Below are positions 42,123 through 51,769 of a DNA stretch of 64,000 nucleotides, piece by piece. The translations under genes were made by a program, and so were the position numbers. Numbering within the stretch: position 1 is the stretch's first letter; every line of letters begins with the position of its first letter. This DNA comes from Blastococcus sp. VKM Ac-2987 (lineage in GTDB: Bacteria > Actinomycetota > Actinomycetes > Mycobacteriales > Geodermatophilaceae). The notes under the pieces are model-generated. The model was not told the origin of the DNA and made no database searches. It saw nothing but the letters and a program-made list of their open reading frames with translations. Location of the stretch: the NCBI RefSeq assembly GCF_026967805.1, contig NZ_JAPVBG010000002.1, positions 448,928 to 512,927 of the forward strand. The letters run 5' to 3'.

Positions 42123-42839
42123 GCCTGTTGCAGGTCGACAACGTCAGCAAGACCTTCCGCGGCCTCAAGGCCGTCGACGACGTCTCCTTCACCGTGGAGG
42201 AGGGCAGCATCCTCGGCATCATCGGGCCCAACGGCGCCGGGAAGACGACGCTGTTCAACTGCATCGCGGGGGCGATCGCCCCCGACACCGGCACCGTCCG
42301 GCTGTCGGGCACCGACGTCACCGGGGCGGCGCCGCACAAGGTGTCCAAGGCCGGGATGGCACGGACCTTCCAGCTGATGAAGCCGTTCGGCAGCATGAGC
42401 GTGCTGGAGAACGTCGCGGTGGCGGCCATGGCCCACGGCACGTCGCGGCGCGCGGCCACCGACGCGGCGGCCGACGTCGTGGAGCGGGTCGGGCTGTCCC
42501 GGTGGCGCGACGCGCGCGCCGACGGGCTGCCCACCGCCGGCCTCAAGCGGCTGGAGCTGGCCCGCGCGCTGGCCTCGCGGCCCCGGGTGCTGCTGCTGGA
42601 CGAGGTCCTCGCCGGGCTGCTCCCGGCCGAGCGGCTGCCGGTCATGGACCTGCTGGAGACCCTGCGCTCGCAGGACGGCGTCACGCTCGTCTTCGTCGAG
42701 CACATCATGGCCGCGGTCATGCGGCTGTCGGACTCGGTGCTCGTCCTCGAGCAGGGGCGCGTGCTCACCGCCGGTTCGCCCGCGGAGGTCACCCGGGACC
42801 CCCGGGTGATCGAGGCCTACCTCGGAGAGGAGCCGGCCG

Positions 42840-42853
<14 letters not shown>
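42119..42853 (+). CDS. ABC transporter ATPase, LivG-like
   Basis: A 244-residue ABC ATPase. Walker A GPNGAGKTT, the Q-loop region MARTFQLMKPFGSMSVLENV and Walker B VLLLDEVLAG are clear. Two motifs deviate: the signature reads LPTAGLKRLELARAL instead of the usual LSYGQQRRLEIARAL, and Walker B is followed by V rather than P. The switch His in FVEHIMAAV is present. The enzyme is probably functional because its partner ATPase has a standard signature. The 3' end overlaps livF by 14 bases. Confidence 0.9.
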
Positions 42854-43537
<684 letters not shown>

Positions 43538-43541
<4 letters not shown>

Positions 43542-44914
43542 CGGCAGGAGCACCGGTGACGGCGACGGCGGTCCGCCCGTCCGCCGACCAGGCGCGCGAG
43601 GCGACGCAGACCCTCGGCCGGTGGGTCGCGGGCCTGCGGTGGACCGACGTCCCGGCCGACGCCCGCGAGCGGCTGTCGCTGGTGCTGCTGGACTCCCTCG
43701 GGGTCACGGTCCTGGGTGCCCGGCAGCCCGAGCAGCAGGCCCTCGTGGCGGCATGGCGGCCCGGGGCCGGGCCGGCGCCGCTGGTCGGCGGCGGGCTGTC
43801 GACGACGGTCGAGGCCGCCGCCTGGCTCAACGCGAGCGCGCTGGTCCGGCTCGAGCTCGACGAGGGCCACAAGTACGCCAAGGGGCACCCCGGGGCGCAC
43901 GGGCTCCCCGCGGTCCTGGCGCTCGCGGCCGACCTGCACGCCTCCGGTCCGGACACCGCCGCGGCGCTGATGGCCGCGTACGAGGTGGCCGCCCGCTTCG
44001 GCCGCGCCACCCGGCTGCGCCCGGGCATGCACCCGCACGGCAGCTGGGGCGTCGCCGGGGCGGCCGCGGGGTGCGCCCGGCTGCTCGGCCTCGGTGCCGA
44101 CCAGGTGGCCGCGGCCATCGACACCGGGGCGGGCCTGCCCGTCGCCGGTCACTTCGACTCCGCCCTCGACGGCAACCCGGTCCGGGACGCGTGGATGTCG
44201 GCGTCCAACGTCTCGGGGCTCGCCGCCGCGCGGATGGCCGCGGCCGGCGTCGCCCGCAACACCGGGACGGCGGCCGGCTCGCTGGGCGAGCTGCTCGGCT
44301 CCTTCGACGCCGCGGCGCTGACCGAGGCCCTGGGCGAGCGCTGGGACGTGCGGCACGGGTACTTCAAGCGGCACGCCTCCTGCTCCTTCACCCACCCGGT
44401 GGCCGACGCGGTGCTGCGGCTGCGCCCCCAGCTCGACGACCCGGCGGCGGTCGACGAGGTCGTCGTCGAGACGCACTCCCTGGCCGCGGGCCTGGCCCGC
44501 ACCTCCTGGGACTCGCGCCTGGGTGCGCTGTTCAGCGTGCCGTTCGTCGTCGCCGCGGCGCTGGTCCACGGCTCCGTGGGGCCGGACGCCTCGGCCGAGG
44601 AGGCCCGCACCGACGGCCGCGTCACCCGCCTCGCCGGCCGGGTCCGGGTCGTGCGGGCCGACGACCTCGACGCCCGGCTGCCCGACGAGCGCGCCGCGCG
44701 GGTGACCGTCCGGGCCGCCGGGCGCGAGCTCGCGCTGGAGGTCCCCAACCCCGTCGGGGACGCCGCCCACCACCCGTTCGCAGAGGCCGAGGTGCTGGCG
44801 CTGCTGACGACCCTGCTCGCGGACGACGAGGTGGTGGCCACCGTCCGCGACGTCGCCACCGGCCTGCCCGGCGCCCCCGACGTCGCCCCGCTGCTCGGCC
44901 GGCTGGCCGGATGA
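43538..44914 (+). CDS. MmgE/PrpD family protein (copy 5)
   Basis: A 458-residue MmgE/PrpD protein in the rightward operon. WLNASALVRLELDEGHKYAKGHPGAHGLPAVLALA corresponds to the active-site loop and resembles copy 3. Further blocks are PGMHPHGSWGVAGAAAGCARLLGL, similar to copy 1, and VRHGYFKRHASCSFTHPVADAV. GTG 43538 overlaps the livF stop; the stop overlaps the racemase-like gene (ATGA). Co-transcription with the importer suggests that it acts early on the imported compound or its first ring-opened product. Confidence 0.87.
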
Positions 44915-45600
44915 CCCGCCCGGCCCCTGGCCCGTCCGACCCGTCCCCGAGGAGTTCCGTGCGCATCTTCGCCGTCACCCCGATCCACGTCCCCGCCGAG
45001 GAGCTGGCCCGGCGCCAGGCGCGGTACGACGCCCTGTGCCCGCCCGGCCTGACCGTGGAGCTGCACGACATCGGCGTGGCGGCGCCGCGCGCCCTGGACA
45101 CCGAGCAGCAGGTGCGCGACAGCGAGGGCATGGTCACCGAGGCGCTCCGCGGGGCGCCGGACGAGGCCGACGCGCTGCTGCCCGACTGCGTGCTCGACCC
45201 CGGCGTGCCGGCGCTGGCCGGGCAGCTGGGCCGCCCGGTCTTCGGACTGCTCCGGACCAGCATGACCTGGAGCGCGCTCGCCGGGCGCTCCGTCGGTGCG
45301 GTGACCCGCAACCGGCCGATCGCCGACGAGCTCGCGCGGCAGGTCGACGCCTACGGGCTGGGCAGCTCCTTCACCGGCGTCGAGGTGCTGGACCTGGACG
45401 TCGACGCGATCCATCAGGCCGACCGCTGGGCCGCCTCGCTGGAGGCGGTGGTCGGCCGGATGGGCCGGGCCGGCGCCGGTGACCTGGTCAACGGCTGCAG
45501 CGCGGTCGACCTGCCGGCGGAGGCGGCGGCCTGGCCGGTGCGCGTGGTCGACCCGACCGCCCTGGCCCTCCGGCTGATCGCGGCGGGGGAGGCGGCATGA
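44911..45600 (+). CDS. Asp/Glu/hydantoin-racemase or maleate-isomerase-like protein
   Basis: A 229-residue protein of the Asp/Glu racemase superfamily. Two candidate catalytic cysteines lie at the expected places, Cys93 in LLPDCVLDPG and Cys196 in LVNGCSAVDL. FAVTPIHVPAEELARRQARYDALCPPGLTVELHDI fits the N-terminal half-domain. Members racemise amino acids or hydantoins, isomerise maleate or decarboxylate arylmalonate. ATG 44911 overlaps the MmgE stop; an alternative GTG at 44959 with GAGGAG upstream would give 213 residues starting at the conserved VRIFAVTP. With the amidohydrolase two genes downstream it suggests a chiral, amide-containing intermediate. Confidence 0.75.
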   Translation: MTRPAPGPSDPSPRSSVRIFAVTPIHVPAEELARRQARYDALCPPGLTVELHDIGVAAPRALDTEQQVRDSEGMVTEALRGAPDEADALLPDCVLDPGVPALAGQLGRPVFGLLRTSMTWSALAGRSVGAVTRNRPIADELARQVDAYGLGSSFTGVEVLDLDVDAIHQADRWAASLEAVVGRMGRAGAGDLVNGCSAVDLPAEAAAWPVRVVDPTALALRLIAAGEAA

Positions 45601-47015
45601 GCGACACCGGACCCGACCTGGTCGTCGCCGGCGCCGGCGGTGGGCTGGCGGCCGCGCTGCGGGCGGCGCAGCACGGGCTGGACGTGCTGGTCGTCGAGGT
45701 CAGCGAGCACTTCCGCCGCGGCAACAACACCTCGATGTCGACGGCGATGATCCCCGGCGCGGGCTCCCGCTTCCAGCGGGAGGCCGGCATCGAGGACTCG
45801 CCGGAGCTCTTCGTCGAGGACGTGATGCGCAAGACGAAGGGGCAGGCCGACCAGCGGCTGGCGCGCACGCTCGCCGACGTGAGCGCGCCCCTGGTCGAGT
45901 GGCTGGCCGACGACGTGGCGCTGCCGCTCGGGCTGGTCACCGACTTCCACTACCCGGGGCACAGCGCCGACCGCTGCCACACCATCGAGGGCCGCCACGG
46001 CACGGTCCTGCTCGACCACCTCGTCGCCGCGGTGAAGGCCGAGGAGCGCATCGACCTGCTGGTCCCGGCCCGGCTGGTGGACGTGCTCCTCGACGACGCG
46101 GGCCGGGTGCGCGCGGCGGTGATCGAGACGCCCGACGGGGCCACCGAGGAGGTCGAGACGCCGGCGGTCCTGCTGGCGACGAACGGCTACGGCGCCGACC
46201 GCGAGCTCGTCGGCCGCCACCTCCCGGAGATCGCCGACGCGGTCTACCACGGCAGCGAGGCCTCCCGGGGGGACGCGCTGCGCATCGGCACCGGGCTCGG
46301 GGCGGACACCGCCTACCTCGACGCCTACCAGGGGCACGGCGCGCTGGCGGCGCGCTCCTCCACCCTGGTCGGCTGGGCGACGGTCATGCACGGCGCGGTG
46401 ATCGTCGGGCAGGACGGGCGGCGCTTCGGCGACGAGACGACCGGCTACTCCGAGTACGCCTCGGTCATCGCCCAGCAGCCCGGCGCGACGGCCTGGATCG
46501 TCCTAGACCAGCGCATCCACGACGCCTGCCTGCCCTTCACCGACTTCCGGCAGACGATCGAGGGCGGTGCCCTGGTCTGGGCCGACGACGTCGCCGGGCT
46601 CGCCGCGGCCACGGGGCTGCCCGCCGACGCGCTGGCCGACGAGCTCGCCGCGGTCGCCGCCCTGGCGCGCGGGGAGGCCGAGGACCGGCTGGGCCGGACG
46701 TTCTTCGAGGGGGAGCTCGCCCCGCCGCTCGCCGCCGTGCGCGTCGTGCCCGCGCTGTTCCACACCCAGGGCGGTCTCGTCGTCGACGAGCACGCCCGCG
46801 TCACCCGCACCGACGGCTCGGTCATCCCCGGGCTCTACGCGTCCGGCGGGGCCGCGGCCGGGATCTCCGGTCACGGCGCTGCCGGTTACCTGGCCGGCAA
46901 CGGCCTCCTGCCCGCACTGGGCCTGGCCTACCTGGCCGCCGACCACGTGGCCGCGGGCCGCGGCGGGTCGGCTCCCGGGCACGCCGCCACCACCTCCGAG
47001 GAAGGAACCGCATGA
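45597..47015 (+). CDS. FAD-dependent oxidoreductase, fumarate-reductase/TcuA-like
   Basis: A 472-residue flavoprotein of the FAD_binding_2 (succinate dehydrogenase/fumarate reductase flavoprotein) family. The dinucleotide motif GAGGGLAAALRAAQHGLDVLVVE opens the protein. DGRRFGDETTGYSEY and the C-terminal PGLYASGGAAAGISGHGAAGYLAGNGLLPALGLAYLA are typical of stand-alone members such as tricarballylate dehydrogenase and 3-ketosteroid dehydrogenases. A role in introducing or removing a C=C bond in a carboxylate is expected. ATG 45597 and the stop are both in ATGA overlaps. Confidence 0.85.
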   Translation: MSDTGPDLVVAGAGGGLAAALRAAQHGLDVLVVEVSEHFRRGNNTSMSTAMIPGAGSRFQREAGIEDSPELFVEDVMRKTKGQADQRLARTLADVSAPLVEWLADDVALPLGLVTDFHYPGHSADRCHTIEGRHGTVLLDHLVAAVKAEERIDLLVPARLVDVLLDDAGRVRAAVIETPDGATEEVETPAVLLATNGYGADRELVGRHLPEIADAVYHGSEASRGDALRIGTGLGADTAYLDAYQGHGALAARSSTLVGWATVMHGAVIVGQDGRRFGDETTGYSEYASVIAQQPGATAWIVLDQRIHDACLPFTDFRQTIEGGALVWADDVAGLAAATGLPADALADELAAVAALARGEAEDRLGRTFFEGELAPPLAAVRVVPALFHTQGGLVVDEHARVTRTDGSVIPGLYASGGAAAGISGHGAAGYLAGNGLLPALGLAYLAADHVAAGRGGSAPGHAATTSEEGTA

Positions 47016-48487
47016 CCCGCCTCCAGACCCTTGTCAAGAACGTGACGGTCGTCCGACCGGACGTCCCGGGCGCCGAGGACGGCGAGGCGCTCGACCTCGG
47101 CGTCGTCGACGGGAAGTTCGTCCGGGTCGAGCGGGACATCCCCGCGGAGGACGCCGACGTGGTCGTGGACGGCCGCGGCCGGGTGGCCTTCCCCGGCGTG
47201 GTCGACGCCCACCAGCACTGGGGCATCTACAACCCGCTGGGCGAGGACGCGGAGACCGAGAGCCGGGCCAGCGCCCAGGGCGGCGTCACCACCGGGCTCA
47301 CCTACATGCGCACCGGGCAGTACTACCTGAACGAGGGTGGGCCCTACCGGGAGTTCTTCCCGAAGGTGCTGGCCGCCTCCGAGGGCCGCTCCTACATCGA
47401 CTACGCCTTCCACCTGGCGCCGATGTCCAAGGAGCACATCGGGGAGATCCCGGCGCTGATCGAGGAGTTCGGCGTCACCTCGTTCAAGATCTTCATGTTC
47501 TACGGCGGGCACGGCCTGCACGGCGCGTCGTCCGACCAGAGCTCGTTCCTGATGATCCCGCCGGACGAGCGCTACGACCTGGCGCACTTCGAGTTCGTCA
47601 TGCGCGGCATCCAGGAGGCCCGCGAGAAGCTCACCGAGCACGCGCCGCACGTCTCGCTGTCCCTGCACTGCGAGACGGCCGAGATCATGACCGCCTACAC
47701 CAAGCTGGTGCAGGCGGAGGGCTCGCTGCAGGGCCTGGCCGCCTACAGCGCCTCGCGGCCGCCGCACTCCGAGGGCCTGGCCGTCACCATCGCGTCCTTC
47801 CTGGCCGACGAGACGGGGCTGCCGAGCATCAACCTGCTGCACCTGTCCTCGCGCAAGGCCCTCACCGCCGCCCTGCGGATGGCGAAGGTCTTCCCGCACG
47901 TGGACTTCCGCCGCGAGGTCACCATCGGGCACCTGCTGGCCGACATCGACACCGCCCACGGGCTCGGCGGCAAGGTGAACCCGCCGCTGCGGCCGCGGGA
48001 GGACGTCGAGGCGCTGTGGGAGCACGTGCTCGCCGGGGACGTCGACTGGGTGGTCAGCGACCACGCCTGCTGCAAGGACGAGAAGAAGTTCGGCGAGCCT
48101 CGGGACGACATCTTCGCGGCGAAGTCGGGCTTCGGCGGCGCGGAGTACCTGCTCCCGGGCCTGGTGAGCGAGGGGCGCCGCCGCGGCCTGTCCTACCGGC
48201 GGATCGCGGAGCTGACGTCCTGGAACCCGGCCCAGCGGTACGGGCTGCCGGGGAAGGGGACGATCGGGGTCGGGTACGACGCCGACTTCTGCCTGGTCGA
48301 CCCGTCGGCGACGTGGACCGTCCAGGCGGAGAAGTCCGAGTCCACGCAGGAGTACACGCCCTTCGAGGGCTTCGAGCTCGGCGCCCGCGTGACCGACACC
48401 TGGGTGCGCGGCAACCAGGTGCTCGCCGACGGTGCGGTCACCGGCCGGCCGGCCGGCCGCTACCTGCACCGCCCGTACACCCGCTGA
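47012..48487 (+). CDS. Dihydropyrimidinase-like amidohydrolase
   Basis: A 491-residue cyclic amidohydrolase. Metal ligands fit the dihydropyrimidinase/hydantoinase/allantoinase group: His67 and His69 in VDAHQHWG, a probable carbamylated Lys159 in TSFKIFMFY, His219 in LHCETAE, His277 in LHLSS and Asp350 in VSDHACC. It hydrolyses a cyclic amide such as a hydantoin, dihydropyrimidine or related ring; the exact ring is unknown. It is the last gene of the importer operon and is followed by a perfect 18-bp hairpin. ATG 47012 overlaps the upstream stop (ATGA). Confidence 0.9.
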   Translation: MTRLQTLVKNVTVVRPDVPGAEDGEALDLGVVDGKFVRVERDIPAEDADVVVDGRGRVAFPGVVDAHQHWGIYNPLGEDAETESRASAQGGVTTGLTYMRTGQYYLNEGGPYREFFPKVLAASEGRSYIDYAFHLAPMSKEHIGEIPALIEEFGVTSFKIFMFYGGHGLHGASSDQSSFLMIPPDERYDLAHFEFVMRGIQEAREKLTEHAPHVSLSLHCETAEIMTAYTKLVQAEGSLQGLAAYSASRPPHSEGLAVTIASFLADETGLPSINLLHLSSRKALTAALRMAKVFPHVDFRREVTIGHLLADIDTAHGLGGKVNPPLRPREDVEALWEHVLAGDVDWVVSDHACCKDEKKFGEPRDDIFAAKSGFGGAEYLLPGLVSEGRRRGLSYRRIAELTSWNPAQRYGLPGKGTIGVGYDADFCLVDPSATWTVQAEKSESTQEYTPFEGFELGARVTDTWVRGNQVLADGAVTGRPAGRYLHRPYTR

Positions 48488-48504
48488 GCGCAGCACGTCC
48501 AGGC

Positions 48505-48543
48505 CGCGATGCCCGGATCCCCGCTGGGGATCCGGGCATCGCG
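48505..48543 (+). terminator. Terminator of the importer/amidohydrolase operon
   Basis: A perfect 18-bp stem (48505-48522 with 48526-48543) and a GCT loop begin 17 bases past the stop of the amidohydrolase. It is one of the strongest hairpins in the window and marks the right end of the island. Confidence 0.85.
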
Positions 48544-48572
48544 CCGTTCGGGACACCCGCGACACCCGCACC

Positions 48573-48627
48573 GTTGCAGACGGCAACCAACAAGGCGTAT
48601 GGTTTCGGTCTACAAGTGGTTGCAACC
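48573..48627 (+). promoter_or_regulatory. Promoter and paired operators of the DHA2 efflux gene
   Basis: -35 TTGCAG (48574-48579), 18 bp, -10 TATGGT (48598-48603). Operator 1, GTTGC-AGACG-GCAAC (48573-48587), covers the -35 box. Operator 2, the perfect palindrome GGTTGCAACC (48618-48627), lies just after the expected start point. Both share the half-site GTTGC. The pattern is that of a repressor-controlled efflux pump. Confidence 0.65.
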
Positions 48628-48642
48628 CCCTAGGACGTCGTC

Positions 48643-48738
48643 ATGCCTCTCGGTCCCGCCACCCGGGAACGCCTCCTGGCGAGCGTCGAGGTCGCCGGCG
48701 CACAGCCGCGCCCCGATCCCGTGGCGGCCGCCGGATGA
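48643..48738 (+). CDS. 31-residue ORF resembling a TetR N-terminus, coupled to the efflux gene
   Basis: ATG 48643 encodes MPLGPATRERLLASVEVAG and a short Pro/Ala tail, ending in a TGA that overlaps the efflux-pump ATG (ATGA). TRERLLASVEVAG resembles the first helix of TetR repressors (for example TRERLLDAAVEVF). It could be the relic of a deleted tetR gene or simply a translated leader. It lies between the operators and the pump. Confidence 0.4.
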   Translation: MPLGPATRERLLASVEVAGAQPRPDPVAAAG

Positions 48739-50471
48739 CCGCCCGATCCAGCTCCCCCCAGCCCGCACCGGAAGCACCCAGGAGTTCCGTGAGCACCGTC
48801 CGGACCGCAGCAGCCGGGGCGCCCGTCGAGCAGCAGGGGAGGATGACGCACCGCCAGGTCCTGGAGGCCCTCTCCGGCATGTTGCTGGCGATGTTCGTGG
48901 CGTTCCTGTCCTCGACCGTCATCTCCAACGCGCTGCCGACGATCATCACCGAGCTGCGGGGGACGCAGAACCAGTACACCTGGGTGATCACGGCGACGCT
49001 GCTGGCCTCCACGGCGTCCACGCCCATCTGGGGCAAGCTGTCGGACCTGTTCAGCAAGAAGCTGCTGATCCAGCTGTCCATCGTCATTTTCATCGTCGGG
49101 TCGATGCTGGCCGGGCTCGCGCAGTCGGTGGACACGCTGATCGCCTGGCGGGTGCTGCAGGGGCTGGGCCTCGGCGGACTGCAGGCGCTGGTGCAGATCG
49201 CGATGGCCGCCATGATCAGCCCGCGCGAGCGCGGCCGCTACTCCGGCCTGCTGGGTGGGGTGATGGCCGTGGCGACCGTCGGCGGCCCGCTGCTGGGCGG
49301 CCTGCTGGTGGACACCAGCTGGCTCGGCTGGCGCTGGTGCTTCTACGTCGGCGTGCCGTTCGCCGCCGTCGCCCTGGTGCTGCTGCAGCGCACCCTGAAC
49401 CTGCCCGTCACCAAGCGAGACGTCACGATCGACTACCTCGGTGCCGCGTTCCTCACCGCCGGCGTCTCCGGGCTGCTCATCTGGGTCACCCTGGCCGGCG
49501 GCAGCTTCGCGTGGGCCTCGGTGGAGACGGCGCTCTTCCTCGGCGGTTCGCTGCTCGCGGTCGTCGCCTTCCTGGTCACCGAGGTGCGCGCGGCCGAGCC
49601 GATCGTGCCGCTGCGGCTCTTCCGGGACCGCACCACCACCCTGGCGATCGTCGCCAGCGTCGCCGTCGGCGTCGCGATGTTCGGCTCGTCGGTCTTCCTG
49701 GGCCAGTACCTGCAGATCTCCCGCGGCTACTCGCCCACCGAGGCCGGCCTGCTGACCATCCCGATGGTCGGCGGCCTGCTGATCTCCTCCACCGTGTCCG
49801 GGCTGCTCATCACCCGGTTCGGGCGCTGGAAGGTCTTCCTCTCGGTGGGCTCGGTCCTGGTCCTGGTCGGCTTCGCGCTGCTCGCCACGATCGACCACCA
49901 GACCGACATGGTGCTGCTGAGCGGCTTCCTGTTCGTGCTCGGCGCCGGCATCGGCATGACCATGCAGAACCTCGTGCTGGCGGTGCAGAACACCGTGGCC
50001 GCGAGCGACCTCGGGGCGGCCAGCTCCGCGGTGGCCTTCTTCCGCAGCCTCGGCGGCACGGTCGGTGTCTCGGTGCTCGGCGCGGTGCTGAGCAACCACG
50101 TGGCCGACCTGATCCGGGGCGGCCTGGCCGGCGTCCCGGGTGCGGCCCGGGCCGCCGCCGCGGGTGGCGGGGACGTCGGCCTGGCGGACCTCGCGGACGC
50201 GCCGGCGCCGATCCAGGACCTCATCCGGGCCTCCTACGGCGATGCGACCGGCCGGGTCTTCCTGATCTCGGCCCTCGTGGCCGTCGTCGCGGTCCCCGCC
50301 GTGCTGTTCATCCGCGAGGTGGCGCTGCGCACCGAGACCGGCGACGAGCGCCGGGCGGCCGAGCGGTCGGGCGCGGTCCGGATCGACACCGGCGCCATCG
50401 AGGGCCGGGCGGCCGACGGCGAGCGCACCGGCGAGGTGGTGCACGCCGGCGCCGGGTCCGCCGCCCGCTGA
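48735..50471 (+). CDS. DHA2-family multidrug MFS transporter (EmrB/QacA type)
   Basis: A 578-residue drug:proton antiporter with about 14 transmembrane helices. A disordered 35-residue N-terminus precedes helix 1 (LSGMLLAMFVAFLSSTVISNALPTIITEL). Motif A is GKLSDLFSKKLL, and motif C-like GGPLLGGLLVDTSWLGWRWCFYVGVPF is present. A long periplasmic loop near residue 470 and a basic/acidic C-terminal tail complete it. ATG 48735 overlaps the leader ORF stop. Two GTTGC-type operators upstream suggest induction by substrate, but no full-length repressor gene is adjacent. Confidence 0.9.
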   Translation: MTARSSSPQPAPEAPRSSVSTVRTAAAGAPVEQQGRMTHRQVLEALSGMLLAMFVAFLSSTVISNALPTIITELRGTQNQYTWVITATLLASTASTPIWGKLSDLFSKKLLIQLSIVIFIVGSMLAGLAQSVDTLIAWRVLQGLGLGGLQALVQIAMAAMISPRERGRYSGLLGGVMAVATVGGPLLGGLLVDTSWLGWRWCFYVGVPFAAVALVLLQRTLNLPVTKRDVTIDYLGAAFLTAGVSGLLIWVTLAGGSFAWASVETALFLGGSLLAVVAFLVTEVRAAEPIVPLRLFRDRTTTLAIVASVAVGVAMFGSSVFLGQYLQISRGYSPTEAGLLTIPMVGGLLISSTVSGLLITRFGRWKVFLSVGSVLVLVGFALLATIDHQTDMVLLSGFLFVLGAGIGMTMQNLVLAVQNTVAASDLGAASSAVAFFRSLGGTVGVSVLGAVLSNHVADLIRGGLAGVPGAARAAAAGGGDVGLADLADAPAPIQDLIRASYGDATGRVFLISALVAVVAVPAVLFIREVALRTETGDERRAAERSGAVRIDTGAIEGRAADGERTGEVVHAGAGSAAR

Positions 50472-50500
50472 GGGCGGCGCGCGCCCCGGCCGCGAGCAGG

Positions 50501-50537
50501 CGACGGCCCGTCCCCCCGAGCGGGGGACGGGCCGTCG
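50501..50537. terminator. Bidirectional terminator between efflux gene and osmC
   Basis: A perfect 16-bp stem (50501-50516 with 50522-50537) with a five-base loop lies between the converging stops at 50471 and 50561. Confidence 0.75.
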
Positions 50538-50560
50538 TCGTGGTCGACCGCTGCGGGGAG

Positions 50561-50998
50561 TCAGCCCTCGAGCGCCGCGTCCAGGGTGATCTGGGTGCCG
50601 GTCAGGGCCTTGCTCACCGGGCAGCCGGCCTTGGCGGCCTGCGCGGCCTTGTCGAAGCCGTCGGCGTCGAGGCCCTCCACCTCACCCCGCACGGTCAGCT
50701 TGATGCCGGTGATGGCGGGCGCCCCGTCCTGCTGGCCGAGGGTGACGTCGGCGGAGACCTCGAGGGACTGCGGCGTGCCGCCGGCCTTGCCGATCTCGCT
50801 GGACAGCGCCATCGCGAAGCAGGCCGAGTGGGCCGCAGCGATGAGCTCCTCGGGGCTCGTGGTGCCCCCGGCCTCGTCGGCGGTGCGCTTGGGGAAGGAC
50901 ACCTCGTAGGTGCCGACCTTGGAGCTGGAGAGCTCGACCTGACCGGAGCCCTCCTGGAGGGTGCCGTTCCAGGCGGTGCGAGCGGTACGAGTGGGCAT
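50561..50998 (-). CDS. osmC: OsmC/Ohr-family hydroperoxide reductase
   Basis: A 145-residue thiol peroxidase that reduces organic hydroperoxides. The two redox cysteines are Cys60 in AAAHSACFAMAL and Cys126 in AKAGCPVSKAL, with the conserved Glu51 in SPEELI. The N-terminus RTARTAWNGTLQEGSGQVEL is closer to OsmC than to Ohr. It is the second gene after ohrR on the same strand (76-bp gap), so peroxide sensing and removal are probably co-regulated. ATG 50998 follows GGAAGGGG. Confidence 0.93.
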   Translation of the reverse strand: MPTRTARTAWNGTLQEGSGQVELSSSKVGTYEVSFPKRTADEAGGTTSPEELIAAAHSACFAMALSSEIGKAGGTPQSLEVSADVTLGQQDGAPAITGIKLTVRGEVEGLDADGFDKAAQAAKAGCPVSKALTGTQITLDAALEG

Positions 50999-51074
50999 GG
51001 GCGCCCCTTCCGGGCCGTGGCCGCCTCCGGCTGGGGCGGCGCGTGGCCGTCCTCCTACCCGCCGGGCGGGAGCC

Positions 51075-51551
51075 CTACCGTCCGGCGTCCGGTGCGTCCT
51101 CGTTGGCCGCGGTGCCGTTGACCCGCTCGGTGAGCAGCCGGAGGCGGCTCTTGAGGTCGTCGAACTCGGTGGTGTCGAAGCCGATGGCGCCGATCATCTC
51201 CTCGGAGATGGCCTCGGCCTTGTCCTGCATCGCGCGCCCCGCGTCGGTGAGGGCGATCGCGACCGACCGCTCGTCCTCGACCCGCCGGTGCCGGGTGACC
51301 AGCCCGGCCGCGGTGAGCCGCTTGAGCAGCGGCGACAGGGTGCCGCTGTCCAGGGCGAGCCGGGCCCCCAGCTGGCCGACCGTCTGGTTGTCCTGCTCCC
51401 AGAGCAGGAGCATGACCAGGTACTGGGGATAGGTCAGACCGATCGTGTCGAGCATGGGGCGGTACCGCGCGGTCACGGCCCGGGAGGCTGCGTACAGGGC
51501 GAAGCACAGCTGGTCGTCGAGCGCCGCGCTCGGAGCCGGCAGAGCGGTCAT
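51075..51551 (-). CDS. ohrR: OhrR-like MarR-family peroxide sensor
   Basis: A 158-residue MarR protein. [42 protein letters not shown] is the OhrR hallmark, with the reactive Cys16 whose oxidation by organic hydroperoxides releases DNA. The winged helix is [41 protein letters not shown] second Cys is absent, so it resembles the one-Cys Bacillus type. It lies upstream of osmC on the same strand and divergently from clpB across 218 bp. Confidence 0.92.
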   Translation of the reverse strand: MTALPAPSAALDDQLCFALYAASRAVTARYRPMLDTIGLTYPQYLVMLLLWEQDNQTVGQLGARLALDSGTLSPLLKRLTAAGLVTRHRRVEDERSVAIALTDAGRAMQDKAEAISEEMIGAIGFDTTEFDDLKSRLRLLTERVNGTAANEDAPDAGR

Positions 51552-51643
51552 GCCCCGAGTCTAGGGGGCGGTGCCGCGGGGACAGGGACCTTGTGCCCTG
51601 TGCCGACCCGGGAGAGAGGTCCCGGGCTCGGGGGCGGGGTGGC

Positions 51644-51670
51644 GGGAACGTCCGCCTACCTGGCAGGGTT
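51644..51670 (+). promoter_or_regulatory. SigH/SigR-type promoter of clpB
   Basis: GGGAAC (51644-51649), 18 bases, then GTT (51668-51670). The boxes and spacing are identical to those at dnaK in this window. Confidence 0.6.
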
Positions 51671-51688
51671 GAGCGGAACAGACTCAAC
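51668..51688 (+). promoter_or_regulatory. HAIR element (HspR operator) upstream of clpB
   Basis: GTTGAGC, seven bases, ACTCAAC: 11 of 14 matches to CTTGAGT-N7-ACTCAAG, with perfect symmetry of GTTGAG/CTCAAC. It begins at the GTT of the -10 element, so HspR binding would directly block the promoter. Confidence 0.7.
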
Positions 51689-51769
51689 CTTTGGGTCGTT
51701 GCAGCAGGCAGCGACGTCGGCCACGGACGGGCGGCGTCGCCCGAGACACGAGAGGACGTGCGCCGCAGC

